Positions 11,901 through 23,922 of a stretch of 64,000 nt of DNA are shown here, piece after piece. The translations under genes were made by a program, and so were the position numbers. The notes below the pieces were generated by a model. The model was not told where the DNA came from. It worked only from the letters and a program-made list of their open reading frames with translations, and ran no database searches. The stretch's first letter is position 1. Each line of letters begins with the position of its first letter. The stretch is from Eucalyptus grandis (taxonomy: Eukaryota > Streptophyta > Magnoliopsida > Myrtales > Myrtaceae): assembly GCF_016545825.1 (NCBI RefSeq), contig NC_052614.1, positions 6,714,559 to 6,778,558 of the forward strand. Reading direction: 5' to 3'.

Positions 11901-14362
11901 ACTAATATTTTGAAGCTACTTCTTGTCACCATACCTATATGTAAAATAAATACTAAACATCTGAGATCTAGCAAACATAAAGCAGATTTGCTTGCCTTGG
12001 CCTTGAAGAAATCCATCATTTCAATCTCAAAATGAAGCTCATCATCCTTTGGGAAACTGCTAGAAACTTGTATGGGACAATCGTCTTCACCATAGTGCAG
12101 CTGTGGCTTAATTTTGAACTGCCAAAAAAAAGCATAGCATCAAAACCATTCTGATTATTTTATTTGAAAGTGGGGGCAATATCTCAAAGAACCACCTGCA
12201 CAGCCACTTTCCTTTCAAACCATCTCAACCTAATTAGCAAAATAGAAAATTCCAAGCCAACAATTGTCTCAATTGCTTCTTCCCAATAGAGAAAGTATCC
12301 GAGACTTGGCAGCCAATTAATCTATAGTCTCTATTGATTACAACACTAATAGTCCTGTTTTCAATTTCTGCCTTCTTGCATCTTTTGCCTCATAATGTTT
12401 GGGAAGGGATAGGAAATGAAAAAATCCAGCAAATTCAACTTGATGTAAGATGAAAACAGAACCTTATAGAAAAAGGAAGCATTGTACCATTGCCACTTCA
12501 CCCTTCAACATTGTAGGGATTCCTTCTAGCAATCCCAATATTATCTTGCTTTTTCCGAGAACCTGTCTCACCGGGATACCCTTCCCTGAAAGCAAATAAA
12601 TTTTCAGCTAAATGCCCATCACATGAAATCCTTAAAAGGGCAGCTTTAACTCAATGGTCAACCTAGGAGTCGCTGATATATAATTGTAATACAGAAGATA
12701 ACCTCGTTACTTTCAATCACATGAGCTATCATTGAAGAACTCGATGGAAGTAGGTATGGTCAGGTGTTTTTAGAAGCTAGAGACATTAACTGTGGATTTC
12801 CTGATAAATCCAGAGCAGCCATTTGAAACAAATCAACCTATGTGCATAGGATAAATAATGTGAAAGGCATCGTGTTAGCACCCTATCTTTTATAAGTACC
12901 AAGTTATTGCCCAATAGGAGGAGAAATCATGGGAAAAAAAAGAAGATACTATTGTCCAATTGAAGTATACAATCAACAAACCTCCAAATTCTGATCTGCT
13001 AGATTGAACAACCACTCCTTCAAGTGTTCGAATGGTGCAATGATAGATGACCTGAAAACATTTGACACCACTCAATGACTCCACTAATAATATAATGAGA
13101 AAAGTATACAAAGCAACAGCGATATCTGGCATGTGTTCTGAAAGCAACCATGCTAAAAGCCTCAAATACAACATAGTCAGCTGTCGCAAGTATCGTGGCA
13201 GGGATGCTTGAATCAGATCAACATGCCTTGGTTCGTAACTCCACCATATTCCATTCAGTAATCTCTACTGCTGAAAAGCAATGATTCCTATTGACTACTG
13301 CCAGCATCACTTGTATAGTTTCGACTTACTTTGTCAGAGATATTTTCTCTGGAAACAACACGAGGTTACGTATTCAAACTTCACTGGGTGTACCTAAATT
13401 ATTTTCTAAATTTTCTTTGAAAGAGAGAGTCAGGTGCAACCTTAGTAACTTTTTTCTTTATGGATGAGCTGATCATCAACAAATATGTTAAATAGAAATT
13501 AATAGTGCCTTGACCAACTAATGATAACAGTACATGTTAGTGGCTGCAGGTATTGTATTAATGTGCTCTAATCGACTTTCAGGAAGCAGATGCCATTTCC
13601 ATAATCATCTTTGTTTTGTAATCGAGTTTTGAAAAGCAGTTATACATTCGCCTTTGTTTTGTAAAACAAGAGAATCAACAAGCGCCTCGCTATCTGTTCT
13701 CTCGACAAGTGGACATAATGTTTACAACAATTATTCGTACGTAAGTGTGTATCACTGGTATCCGCAAACCCAAATCAAGTCCAAATCGTCATTTTATCAT
13801 GTAAATCGAATGCAGGCTTCATCAACCTCAGCCGACCACAAACGCACATACACCAGAATCTAACATCAGGATCAGCAGCACAGCGTCTTGCTTGGGAGTT
13901 CCATTTCTACTTTGTAATTCCTATTCTAAAAACAGCCGCGCACACCGCAATTGCCAAAGCCGTATTCATCCAGTTTCAGCTACGCTCACCACACCAACAA
14001 AGGCAATTCAATGCCAGGCCGGAAAAGGAACCAATGCAACAGAAACACATGCAATCAAACACCAGCTCACAGTGTTACTAACCTGATCGCCATCGGAGGG
14101 CGTGGATTCACCCCCTCCAGGTCTCACCACGGCTTTCATCAGGCCCCAGGCACCATCTTCTTCCTCCTGAATCAAAAAACAGAGCCCGGCTCAATCACAG
14201 TCAACGGCAACCGACCTCACTCCAGAAAATCCACAACAAAAAAAAAAAAAAAGGAAAAAGGAAAATGAAAACAGCACAAACAAGGCCGCCTCTTGTCATC
14301 CTCGGAGGGGGCCTTCTTCTTCTTCGGCGCGTAACTTCCGGCGCGTCTCCGTTCGCGGCCAT
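2936..14362 (-). CDS. PAS1: PASTICCINO1-like FKBP-type peptidyl-prolyl isomerase with TPR repeats (about 19 exons)
   Basis: Plant PAS1/FKBP72 is a multidomain immunophilin with three FKBP-like domains followed by TPR repeats; in Arabidopsis it acts in very-long-chain fatty acid synthesis and control of cell division. Exons read on the minus strand: about 14290-14362 (ATG at 14360-14362), 14083-14166, 12982-13051 (VIYHCTIRTLEGVVVQSSRS, FKBP 1), 12488-12585, 11996-12118, 11341-11372, 10495-10553, 10335-10420, 9908-10066 (VPKGLEMGIGTMARGEKAVI, FKBP 2), 9256-9313, 8812-8959 (GEFPMDCPLHDSQLQVHYKG, FKBP 3), 8574-8671, 8353-8422, 7567-7626 (DWTGLNFRSIMDEAEKIRST), 5801-5857, 5263-5331, 4978-5055 (LHLNVAACYLKMGE, TPR), 3464-3564 and 3312-3383 (TPR 3, LLKLKQKEQ), 2936-3219 (last exon, TAA at 2936-2938). 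Single-base indels break the frame in exon 1, 14083-14166, 11341-11372, 10335-10420, 8812-8959, 3464-3564 and 2936-3219. Two of these are intact in copy 2, so sequencing error is likelier than pseudogenisation. The C-terminus ends in a WFSHFWPTGRRLF stretch without an obvious membrane anchor. Confidence 0.93.
5917..6076. repeat. Two-copy tandem repeat in a PAS1 intron
   Basis: A 58-base unit beginning TAAGTCC and containing ATGCAATAAGGAATAG, AAGGAAAGCAGCCAC occurs at 5917-5974 and again at 6019-6076, a period of 102 bases. It lies in the large intron between exons 5801-5857 and 7567-7626 and has no evident coding role. Confidence 0.8.
6215..6455. mobile_element. Probable small inverted-repeat element in a PAS1 intron
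   Basis: The stretch near 6228-6256 (CCTAAATCTAGTGTACGGAA and following bases) is an imperfect inverted repeat of 6417-6444 (read in reverse as CCTAAACCTTATGCGTAGAA). Between them the phrase CAATCAAGTCCT occurs twice. This resembles a degraded MITE, but I could not fix the ends or a target-site duplication. Confidence 0.4.
6548..6803. mobile_element. Harbinger-type MITE (256 bp) in a PAS1 intron
   Basis: The ends are GGGCGCGCATGATAAAATTT on the left and, read in reverse on the right, GGGTGTGCATGACAAAATTT, a terminal inverted repeat with few mismatches. It is flanked by TAA at 6545-6547 and TAA at 6804-6806, the 3-bp target-site duplication typical of PIF/Harbinger elements. The interior is itself rich in inverted AT repeats and has no coding capacity. 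Confidence 0.85.
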
Positions 14363-16305
14363 TTCCCGGCGATCGGCGCGGGACTGCAGAAAACCTCCGC
14401 CGGAGCTTCTAGGGATTCGACGAAGACGGGAGTCGCGAAGCCGGCCGACGGAACGAGAATTCTCGATCCTTCGCGAAGAGCTCTCTCCGGTTAGGCAGTG
14501 CATGCTGGAGCCGGGGAAGTTCAACCACTTTTCTGGCGGTATTACATACGCGCTGCCTCGACAGCGAAGCGAGGCCCGGACTCGGAGCGAGCGAGAGTCC
14601 AGCGGGTTGACCAACCGTCGTCGGGATCCCGAGGCCCCCGACGGCGGAAATCACAAGAGGCTGATGAGTCGGTCGCGTTGGAGACGAATCGCGACCGTTG
14701 AATTCCACAGCGATGTTCTCGAGTCCCACGTGATTCGACGGTGGTGTGGCGGGCATAATGGGATTATGGCCCTCGTTTTTCGCAGAATTTAATTTTTTTT
14801 TTCCCGGTAAAAATTGGAAAACGGTGGGTTAAGTGTTTAACGGCTTCACTTGGATTATTAGTACCATGAGATGCGAAATTATAGGATGTGGATTGGACGT
14901 TTACATGTCAATCTTAAGAACACATGAAAATTCAACGTTAATATAATAAAACCAATAAATTTGTTTATTATTAGTTGACATGATTTCTATTGTGAGCAAA
15001 AATTTATGTACGTGTGGTATATACAAGAGTAGACATTTTAGTAATGCCCATCACGAGAATCAAAGTAGGTAACCAATGAAGGACTATTGCCATCTTAGGT
15101 CTCAAAACAAAATCATGGCCCTCGTGAACTGGTAATTGTAAGACCTATCTAAATGGATCTAAAATGCATTTAATAATTCAAAATTATTGAAATTTATCAT
15201 AAATGAACCACATCAAATTCCGTGGGCCCTTTTTAATGTATTTACATAATGAAATGGCCTAAACAAATGACTTAAATGGGCATATTATGGATCCATTTAC
15301 AACCCATTATAAATGAGTATGTGTCATATCATTTTTTGATCTTATCCAAACCCAACTTGACTCGAACCATTTGATGGGTGTAGTTAGATTTTTCCTGGTA
15401 TAAAACCAATTTAATAGAAATTAAATGAGGTAAAAATTTTGTAAAATGTATTGGCGTTTGCCAGTTTTTTATGTCAAAAATTATTTTGGGTAAATTTATT
15501 ATAAATGTACAAGTTTTATGATTTTACGATAAAAAGATACCTTTTGGTAAATTTATTATATATGCATTAGTTTTAGGATTTTGGTTGTATTAACCATTCC
15601 CATATTTTAAATATAAAACATTTTCCCCATGCAATTAATGTCAATTTGCTAAAACGCCATGAACTCTTTAAAAAATTTATCATGATTATGTCCTTTTTTT
15701 AAAGAATTTTAATACTATGAAAACATAAAATTGATATATCAATAACAAAGAACTCAAATTAGTACTTTCCCGGCTTTTTAATCTTCGTTGGTTTCCACGA
15801 ATTAAATAATACGTGATAATAATACAATTAACATTGCTATTTCATTTGGAAATTCAAATAAGTTAAGAAATAAATTTATCACATATATTAAAATATGCTA
15901 TATGCGTACATTGTAATTCAAATATTTTTTAATCAATTTAAGGTTTTTTTGTAATATTAACCTTTAAAGAATAAATAAACTTTTAACCTTATATATTTCT
16001 CCTTGTCCAAAAAAACTTATATATTTCTTTTGGGTTTGAGAACTTTTAAAAGGCGAACTTTCGTAAACAAGCCGGGATTTTCGAAAGACCTAGAGAGAGA
16101 GAGATTACAGAAATTCCAACAACAGCCGCACGTACCCGCCCTCACTCTCGATACTGATCTCGTCGGACCTCAGGAAAAACGGCGGAGCTAAAATAGAACT
16201 GCCGCCGGCGCGCACCGAAACCGCCGCTCCTTCCGGCAGGCGCGAGCATCGGCACGAGCGAGAGAGAGAGAGGCAGGAGCCCGTCGAGTTCCGGGCTTTT
16301 CGCCG
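14363..16305. other. Intergenic region between divergent PAS1 and PHAX genes
   Basis: The first 450 bases next to PAS1 and the last 230 next to PHAX are GC-rich and would hold the two promoters and 5' leaders; a GAGAGAGAGA tract lies at 16260-16271. The middle (about 14790-16050) is strongly AT-rich. It contains an imperfect tandem repeat of period about 57 (GGTAAATTTATTATAAATG at about 15490 and its relative near 15547). The long open frames here on both strands lack family features and are composition artefacts. Confidence 0.5.
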
Positions 16306-17634
16306 ATGGAGGGGAGAGCAAAAGGACGCCATCTACGAAGAGGACGACGACTTCGACAACAGCGGCGATGTCGAGATGGTCGACGTGGAGGAGGGCGAGT
16401 TTGCCGACGGCCAGGACGCGAGGAGCGATCCGGCGCGGCCCGGAGGGGGATGGAGATGGCGCTGCCGAGGACTCGAAGGGGGACGAGCAGAGCAGGAATC
16501 GCAGGCGCAGGGCGAACAAGAAGAACAGGAAGAGGAAGAGGGTGCTTCTGCCGGGGGACGGCTCTAACTTCACCGACATCAACAGGTCGGGTTCCGATTC
16601 TCTGCCCTTGGACCTCGCGGCTTCGCGTTCGATGAAAAAAAAGATTTCATTTTTTCGCTCGGATTCGTCTTCTTGGCTTGACCATTTGATTCGTAATGCA
16701 GTGAAGGGTTTTTGAGCATTTGGGTGTCCCCTTTAAGTATCTGGGTCTTAGCTTTACCATGTTATCTACAGAGTTGTGCTTTGGTCTTACCATTACATGG
16801 ATGATAAACCTTGGAGTGGAGGGATAATATGATGTTCGATTTTCGTTTTTTTTTTTCATTTGGTTGATGCAGACGTGCATAATAAATTTGTGCTTGAGAT
16901 TTGTTGCAGCTGTCACTCATGGCAATGCCCTCATTTCTGCTCTAATCTTCCAGGTTCGTGCTCGATACCCAGAGACTGAGGGAGAAGAAATACATGGTGC
17001 ATACTGCCGTCGGCTGTGGGAGTGGCCGCTTTGAGGATCTCGTCAAAGAGGTTAGAAGCCTTTGTGCTGTTTTTATTCTTTGTCCACAGTAGCAATGGGA
17101 TTTTAGCACGGTAGGTAATTTTGGTTTGTGTGTAAGTGAACGATTGCACACAACAGGTGTAAGGTAGCAATGTATTCTGGGGCTTTGTCAATATAGATCC
17201 AGAATGCAATATAATTGCAGGAACTGTTCTATGCGTGTACATATAGCCAGAATAAAATGATTGCTATCTGCTCCCAGAGACTGGATTTTGAGTGGTGGAA
17301 GTATCTGAAGTTTGCAGGATGGAGAGAATCATTGGAAGTAGGATAAGAAAACGTATCTTGTCAGGAAGTTGGATTGATTTTCAATGCTTTTCATATTGGC
17401 TGATGATCTTAGGCATTTGAGTACAGTTAAAATGGACATTTTCTTCATTAGGCTGGGCATATTTTGTTTTTGGCAGTGTAGATGGCACCTTGTTTAGAAA
17501 ATCTCCAACTCTTTGGCCAGTAGTTTCTCATAGCTTTCTCTTAGAACGTTCGAATTTAACATCTTGTGATTTTGTGGGTACCTTGTCTTTCCTGCCTTAG
17601 CACTCATAATTTCTGTATTTCAGGTAGACGCTAT
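16306..17634 (+). CDS. Plant PHAX RNA-binding-domain protein, 5' exons, cut by a scaffold gap
   Basis: Exons: 16306-16585 (donor at 16586), 16954-17050, and the start of a third from 17624 that ends in the N run after V-D-A-I. Exon 1 encodes an acidic segment (EEDDDFDNSGDVEMVDVEEG), then a basic segment (NRRRRANKKNRKRKR) and FTDINR. Exon 2 encodes FVLDT..RLREKK.YMV.TAVG and DLVKE. This order is that of plant proteins with the PHAX (phosphorylated adaptor for RNA export) RNA-binding domain, which binds single-stranded RNA; in animals PHAX exports snRNA. Exon 1 uses three frames: the ATG at 16306, then a shift before the acidic segment, then another near 16440. Exon 2 shows small compensating gaps (for example in GCLGV..LRDLV-like text), so the consensus next to the gap looks poor. 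The rest of the gene is not seen after the gap. It is divergent from PAS1. Confidence 0.72.
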
Positions 17635-17734
17635 NNNNNNNNNNNNNNNNNNNNNNNNNNNNNNNNNNNNNNNNNNNNNNNNNNNNNNNNNNNNNNNNNN
17701 NNNNNNNNNNNNNNNNNNNNNNNNNNNNNNNNNN
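17635..17734. other. Scaffold gap, exactly 100 N
   Basis: There are one hundred ambiguous bases inside the third PHAX exon. A round 100 is the usual placeholder for a gap of unknown size, so the DNA on either side need not be adjacent in the genome. Confidence 0.99.
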
Positions 17735-18327
17735 TTGACTATGTGCATGTGAACAACTTCGTTTACTTGTTATGAAAGTACTACCGAATTCATCAAAACG
17801 AAACATAGAAACATGCACACCGAATCCATCAGTTCATCCAAAATACACTGGGCATCCAAAATCTATTAGGCATCCTGTTCTCATGAATGAGGCAACATCA
17901 CACGCCATTTGGGATAGAGGCATGTCTTTGGACCATTCCTCATCCTAAATCGATATTGTCCTCTTCGGGCCGTGCTCTTGGATCATCCCCCTTCAAGGAT
18001 TTTTCCTTGGCATAGCAAAAACTACTACCAAGATGTGTTGACGGTTTTTATTTTCCTTTGTGGTACGTCACACATCATTTGGAGTAGAGGCATGCTCTTG
18101 GACTATCCATCATCCCAAATTGGTATTGTCATCTTTGGGGCGTGCTCTTGGACCATCCCCCTCAAGGATTTGTCCTTGGCGTAGCCAGGATGCATTGATG
18201 GTATTAATCTTTCCTTTATGTGACCACACATCATGCATCACACAATCTGATTCATTATCCTTTTTTTTTTATCTTGGCCAATGCAAACAAGGCCAAGGCA
18301 TGCTCATGTAAGTGTATGTGTCATGAT
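17735..18327. repeat. Unidentified sequence right of the gap with a two-copy tandem repeat of about 165 bp
   Basis: Units at about 17903-18069 and 18070-18235 share GTGCTCTTGGA.CATCCCCC, AAGGATTT.TCCTTGGC.TAGC and TTTTCCTTTRTG.., ending in CACACATCAT. No PHAX exon resumes here and I recognise no gene. Confidence 0.65.
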
Positions 18328-19201
18328 CTAAGACAACATAACTACTAATAAGCTATTGTATGTGTCATGACCTAAGACACAAAATGTTTTGTTCACCAAA
18401 CCGATGTTGCCGATGACACATGCTCCGGAGTAGCCTTCCTCCGGTGAGTGCCCGCTTCCCATCTCGGGTTGGGACACATTCCCCTTTTGATCTCCGCTCC
18501 TCCTCTGCAGGATTTTGCTGCCCCACGACAAGCTCTTTGCTCTTACCGATAGCTCTGTGAAGATGTCGCTCGGCCAGTACCCTAAGGCCTTATCTAGGAA
18601 CATTAGCTATCAGTGCTTCGTCGCGCGGTCCTGCAATGAAATCGAGACGTGTTATAAACAGGACAGGGAAGGCTTGGTGATTCATGGCAGAGAAAGATGA
18701 ATGCTTGATGTGGTATAGCGAATTCCTAGAAAGAAGGAACTTACTGAGTTCTCATTTCGCAGTGTTTGCACACCCCAGGAGAGTAATATATTAGAGATGG
18801 GATTACAGTTTCATTTTTATGCAAAACATAAGGTTGTTCAGGTGAACACTCCCATAAATAAACTAGCCGCAAGCATTGATGCACGCGTGCATGAGGATTT
18901 ATATGCTGATGAAGAGAACGATATCGACGTAAAATGTCTCCGATTAGAAAGCGAATTCACCTAAAAAATTTGGAGTGGGAGATGGTGCTGTTGAAGGGGA
19001 TCGCCGTTTCCGGAGAGAGGGCTTACGATGCCCCTTAAGTACTGGTGTTGGCTCACTTGCACAAACTCGGGACAGGTATGACTGAAGCGGCCTTTTTTCA
19101 TGAAGTTTTCTCTTTGGAAAAACAGATAGAATGTCTCAGTAGACAGGCTTCACAAGAAAAAAGATTGAAGAGATGAAGAAAAACGGCTTTTCCGAAGGAG
19201 G

Positions 19202-19610
19202 TGTCGGAGTTTTGACTTGACGGACCAAGTCAGGCCCATCCGTCCATGTTGGGCCAAACCCGGCCCATAAGGGAAGGGCCCATTAGAGGAACGGGAAAGT
19301 TATTTTTTAAGTGAAAATAACTGTTGTATAAATATGAAAGAGGAGGAACGCTGAGAGAAAGAATGAAACAGTACGTTCTTTCCTTTTCCTTGAGACAATG
19401 GTATACTCCCTTTTGAAGAACGGAACTCCAGGGCTTTAATCAATTCTTCTAAGACTGCAACAAGTATTTAATTTGTGGCAAACAAGGTATGTCCGTCTTC
19501 ATGATATGTCTTTGATTGGTGTTACATGTCTTTTAGGCACGTTTTTGCATTTGTTTTCGGTATTTGATCATTCAAGTATCGGTTGGTTTTTTAGGAATCG
19601 GTTTTTGACA
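19202..19610 (+). repeat. 5' LTR of copia element A
   Basis: It begins TGTCGGAG and ends TTTTTGACA, directly before the primer-binding site. It contains a TATAAATATGAAAG promoter-like stretch at about 19325. Confidence 0.8.
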
Positions 19611-21030
19611 TTAGTATCAAAGCGATGTTGTTCATGTTTCCCAATCATTGTTGACGTTTATAATTTGTTTGGATCGAAATTTTCAAAAATGTCGCCGTTG
19701 GATGCTTGGGGATGGAAATCCCAACACCACCTACTGTTCGCCCCTCCTTTTTGATTTTTCGTGAATCAAAATTTATTTTTGATAGTGTAGGGTCGTAGCT
19801 CTGGTCAAGACGAGAAAAATGACAGGTGGCACGTCGCCGGGGACCACCGGACACAACCTCATGCACTGTAAACTGCAAGCAGGTGCGTTGCATGCACGCG
19901 GTAACCGCACACGTGTGCATGGCACACACGCGGCAATCGCTGGCGCGCCTAAGTGATTTGATAGTTTTGCACATATTTTCTTTATAATATTACGATTTTA
20001 CTCCTATATGTTGTTTTTACAATTATGCCCTTATTGTTTGATGTTATTACTGTTTTGCCCCATACTGACTTGTTAACCTGACCCGAATGACCCATTGACT
20101 TGACCCAAATCATCTGTTGACTATTTACCGGAGTTGACCACCATTGACTGGCCGTTGGCCTCATTGACTAGTGTTGACTGGCAAAAAAAAAAAAAGGAGG
20201 AGGAAAATGTGTTTTTCAATTTTGTTCATTATGGATTATATGTAATCTCTTTTATTTTGCATTTGTTGTGGAAACAATGATGTGTTTTGTACACACACTT
20301 ATATTCCTGAGAACGGACGAACATAAGGTGAGACTTGAAAGGTTAAAAACATAAGTGGCTAATTATCGATAGAACGACGATGATGTAATATCACACATGG
20401 TCATGGTCAATCGAATGATACAATAAATCATATGGGATTGTTATCTCATGCCTAATTTTCGGAAGGTGCCAGCCCTAATGAACACTATTCCATCAAAATG
20501 ACAAGGAGTGTTAGATCGCCTATGGGAGATTAACGTGGTTCCAGATTATAAAAGGCTTGCAGTAGTTTTTGTGAGAGTATAGAATTGAGGTAACCAAGAC
20601 TTCAACTCTCGAGTTGAGTGTTATTTGATGCAAATGAACGCGCCTTGGAGGAGTCATAAAGGCTCTCCAAAAATCTTTACGTGGTTCACCAATGTGTCTT
20701 TAGAATTCTCAAAGAAATTTACTAAGAGATTATAAGAGACTTTCCCAGTTTATGAGATAGATGATCCAATGTTATCTACTGTTGTAAATTATTATGTTAA
20801 TTTATAATTATTTGTGGAAAATTCAAGAAAGTTTTTAGTGACCCTGGTGAACTTATTTTTTGCTTAAATGATTATATTACTGATAATTTCAAGTTATGAG
20901 TTTTGGATGATGATTGGACTTTAAAGCCTTGTTTGAAATTATTCATTAATATGATTAGTTTATACAATATAGCTGCATAAATGATAGGCATTAATAATTT
21001 ATGCATGTGTGTCTGATATGTTCATATTCA
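19611..21030 (+). other. Leader of copia element A with a cluster of TTGAC motifs
   Basis: This is the untranslated leader between primer-binding site and gag. At about 20066-20180 the core TTGAC occurs seven or so times in 115 bases, the W-box core bound by WRKY factors. A GC-rich stretch with CACACG repeats lies at 19860-19950. Confidence 0.55.
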
Positions 21031-21031
21031 A

Positions 21032-23922
21032 ATGGCTTCAGCAACTAAGAGCATAGTCGCTGAATTGAACAACTGTGAGAAGTTGAACGGCGATACTTAT
21101 GAAATATGGCATATGAAAATCGAATATGTGTTGGAATAGCAAAAGGCGCTAGAGGCTCTTAACATGATTATGAAACTGTACAATACAAAAGAGATAAGGA
21201 TGCATTTGCTGCATGAAAAAGAAAGCTCATTTACTCCCATTATGTTGCTAAGCAGTATGGAGAATGATGTCATGTGATTTTAGGCATTTTGAGAATGCCA
21301 AAGAAATATGGGAAGCATTGATGGCAAGATTTGGTCATATATTGGTGACCCAACTGAGATAGTTCACTATAAGGTTTGACTCTTACAAGAAGCCTAATGA
21401 TCAGATCATGAAACAATACCTGAGAAAGATGTGAAATATGATTAATGAGCTAAAGGATGTTGGCCACGTTATGACTGACAAGCAACCAGTGCAAGCAGTG
21501 ATCCGTTCCTTGCCTCATAGTTGGAAGCGTATGAAGGTGCGCTTGAACCATAATGAGAATATTAAAACCTTTGAGGATATAGTGTGTCATCTTGAGCTAG
21601 AAGAGGACCACCTCCTGGTGGCTGGGCCGGAAACTGACATTTATTATGCTAATTCTAGCTCATAAGGGACTTTGAGCTCCAAGCACAATCGTCATGATTC
21701 GTTCAAAAGATAAAAAAAAAAAAAAAGGCAAGGGAACGAGCTTTTCGGGAAAGAAACCAAGGGTTGACTAACATGAGAGAGGAAAGCGTTCTCGAGTGAA
21801 GAAGTTATCAAGGGTGAATTATTATAACTGTGGCCAAAATGGTCACTATGCTTGCGACTGTGGCAACCAAAAAAAGGTAAACACCCTTGTATTATTGAGA
21901 ACTTTGCTTATGTCTCAAGTTCTATATTTTTAACTGAATCTGATCATTTGTGAACTGTAGATTTGGGAGCAACTGACCGTGTAGCAAAGGATAGAGAATC
22001 CTTCATGCAATTTTGACTGGAACGAAATGGACCTATGTAGGAAACAACTTTAAAGTTGAAGTAAAAAGGATTGCACCTGTCAATTAAATATGCGTAGTGG
22101 ATGCACTTTGTTCTTACATGATGTATTATATGCTCTGGAAATTCATTGAAATTTAGTATCTATATTAGTGTTGGTTAAACTTGATTTCAATTTCAACTTC
22201 CATGATAATCGTGTGGATTTGTATTTGAATATAAACTATTATGGTTGTGGTTATTTTTTTATGGTTTTATTGTCAATGTTTGTTATTCTCTCTTCACTTC
22301 TTTTAATTCATATGGTAATGATGTGAATGTATGGCATGCTAGATTTGATTATATTGACCAACAAAATATGAATAGACTAGCTAAAGAGGGCTTGTTGGGC
22401 AATATTGAAAAAGTGGATTTGCCCATATGTGAACATTGCCTAGTAGGGAAAACGACAATAAAACTATTTGAAAAAGGTAAAAGAGCTGAATTTCCTTTGC
22501 AATTAATTTTGACATCTGTGGTCCAATGAATGTGAGAGGAAGGCATAAGATTGTTTATTCCATCACGTTTATATATGATTATATTTGATTCCGGCATGTC
22601 TATTTGATTTTTTTTTTTAATATTGAGTTATTTCAAGAAGTTTATGAACTTGGTAGAAAATGAACTAAATAAGAAAATAAAAGCATTAAGATCTGATCAA
22701 GGTTGAGAATATCTTATGTGATGAAAAAAGAATAGAAAGATAGTTGTCTATTTCCTATACTTCTCAATAAAATAGTGTTGTGGAAAGAAGAAATAGAACC
22801 CTATTGAAAATGGTTAGGTTCATGATGGCGTATGCTAACTTACCTATCACATTTTTGGGTGATGTTTTATTAACTGTTGCTTATATACCTAACAGTGTGC
22901 CTTTCAAATCAATCACTTCCACTCCATATGAGTTATTGACATAAAAAAAATTCAACTTAAATTTTCTTAAACCGTGGGGTCGTGCTATCTATACTCATGA
23001 GCCCTCTCACAAGTATGAGAAATCAAATCTCAAAAATAAGAAAAACATTTTTATAAAATACTCAGAACACTTGAAATGATATGTGTTCATAAGTAAGCAG
23101 AAAAGTGGAAGTATAACTGAATTTGAATTATAAGGTATCACATTCTTAGAGGATGAATTTCCTAAAAATGGCGAAGTAGGTGAGAATTACTCCCTATTCG
23201 AAATCTTGAATCAAAATAATGAACTTAATAGAGTTTGTGCAAGTGGAAGTAATATGATTGAGGAATTAAATTCGACTCATTCTCAAATACAACTACCTAA
23301 TGAGACGATATCATCATTATCTAATCCGAGTGGAAGTATAATGGAGAATAATGTGCAAAGTGTACAATCTCTCGTACGGCAAACAAGTGGCAAAAATATT
23401 CCGCGTCGACGTTTTGACATTGAAGGGCTAACTTTTATGGTTACTCCATAAAAATAAAATGAGCTAAGGAATGTAAATGAGGCTCTAAATTGCCTTAATA
23501 AGGAAAAATGGATGCATGCAATGGAAGAGAAATTTGAGTCAATGAAGTCAAATAATATTTGTGAACTGCTTGATCTTCCAAAAGGATGCAAAGCCATTAG
23601 GAATGAGTATGTTATTAAAATAAAGCGTAAAACTGGTAGCTCAATAGAGAGACAAAAGGCTCGTCTTATAGGGAAATGATATAATTAATGGGAATGAATT
23701 GATTATGAAGAAACATTTTCTCCTACAGTGAGATTTACCTCAATTCGCATTATTTTGACAGTAATAACTAGTATAGATCTTAAGAAGACTGTTTTTCTCA
23801 ATGGATAATTAGAAGAACAAATTTATATGAACAACCCTTTGGTTTCATTTTAAAAGGCCAAAAATAAAAGGTATGTCGACTTTTGAGATCAATATATAAC
23901 CTTAAACAATCATTACGACAAT
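21032..23922 (+). pseudogene. Copia element A gag-pol, 5' part, broken
   Basis: Gag starts near 21032 (MASATKSIVAELNNCEKLNG) and continues to about 21663 with stops. A CCHC knuckle lies near 21826 with its first Cys changed to Tyr. The protease core near 21960 reads D-L-G-A instead of D-S-G-A. The GAG-pre-integrase motif (VWHARFDYIDQQNMNRLAKE and CEHCLVGK) is at 22329-22456, integrase remnants at 22540-22960, and the first part of reverse transcriptase at 23460-23915. Many stops and shifts rule out function. The frame is cut by hAT-like element B at 23923. Confidence 0.8.

Noticed and set aside
14201..14792. Overlapping open frames on both strands around PAS1 exon 1
   Set aside because: Only the short exon with the ATG at 14360-14362 matches PAS1; the others are shadows of GC-rich DNA.
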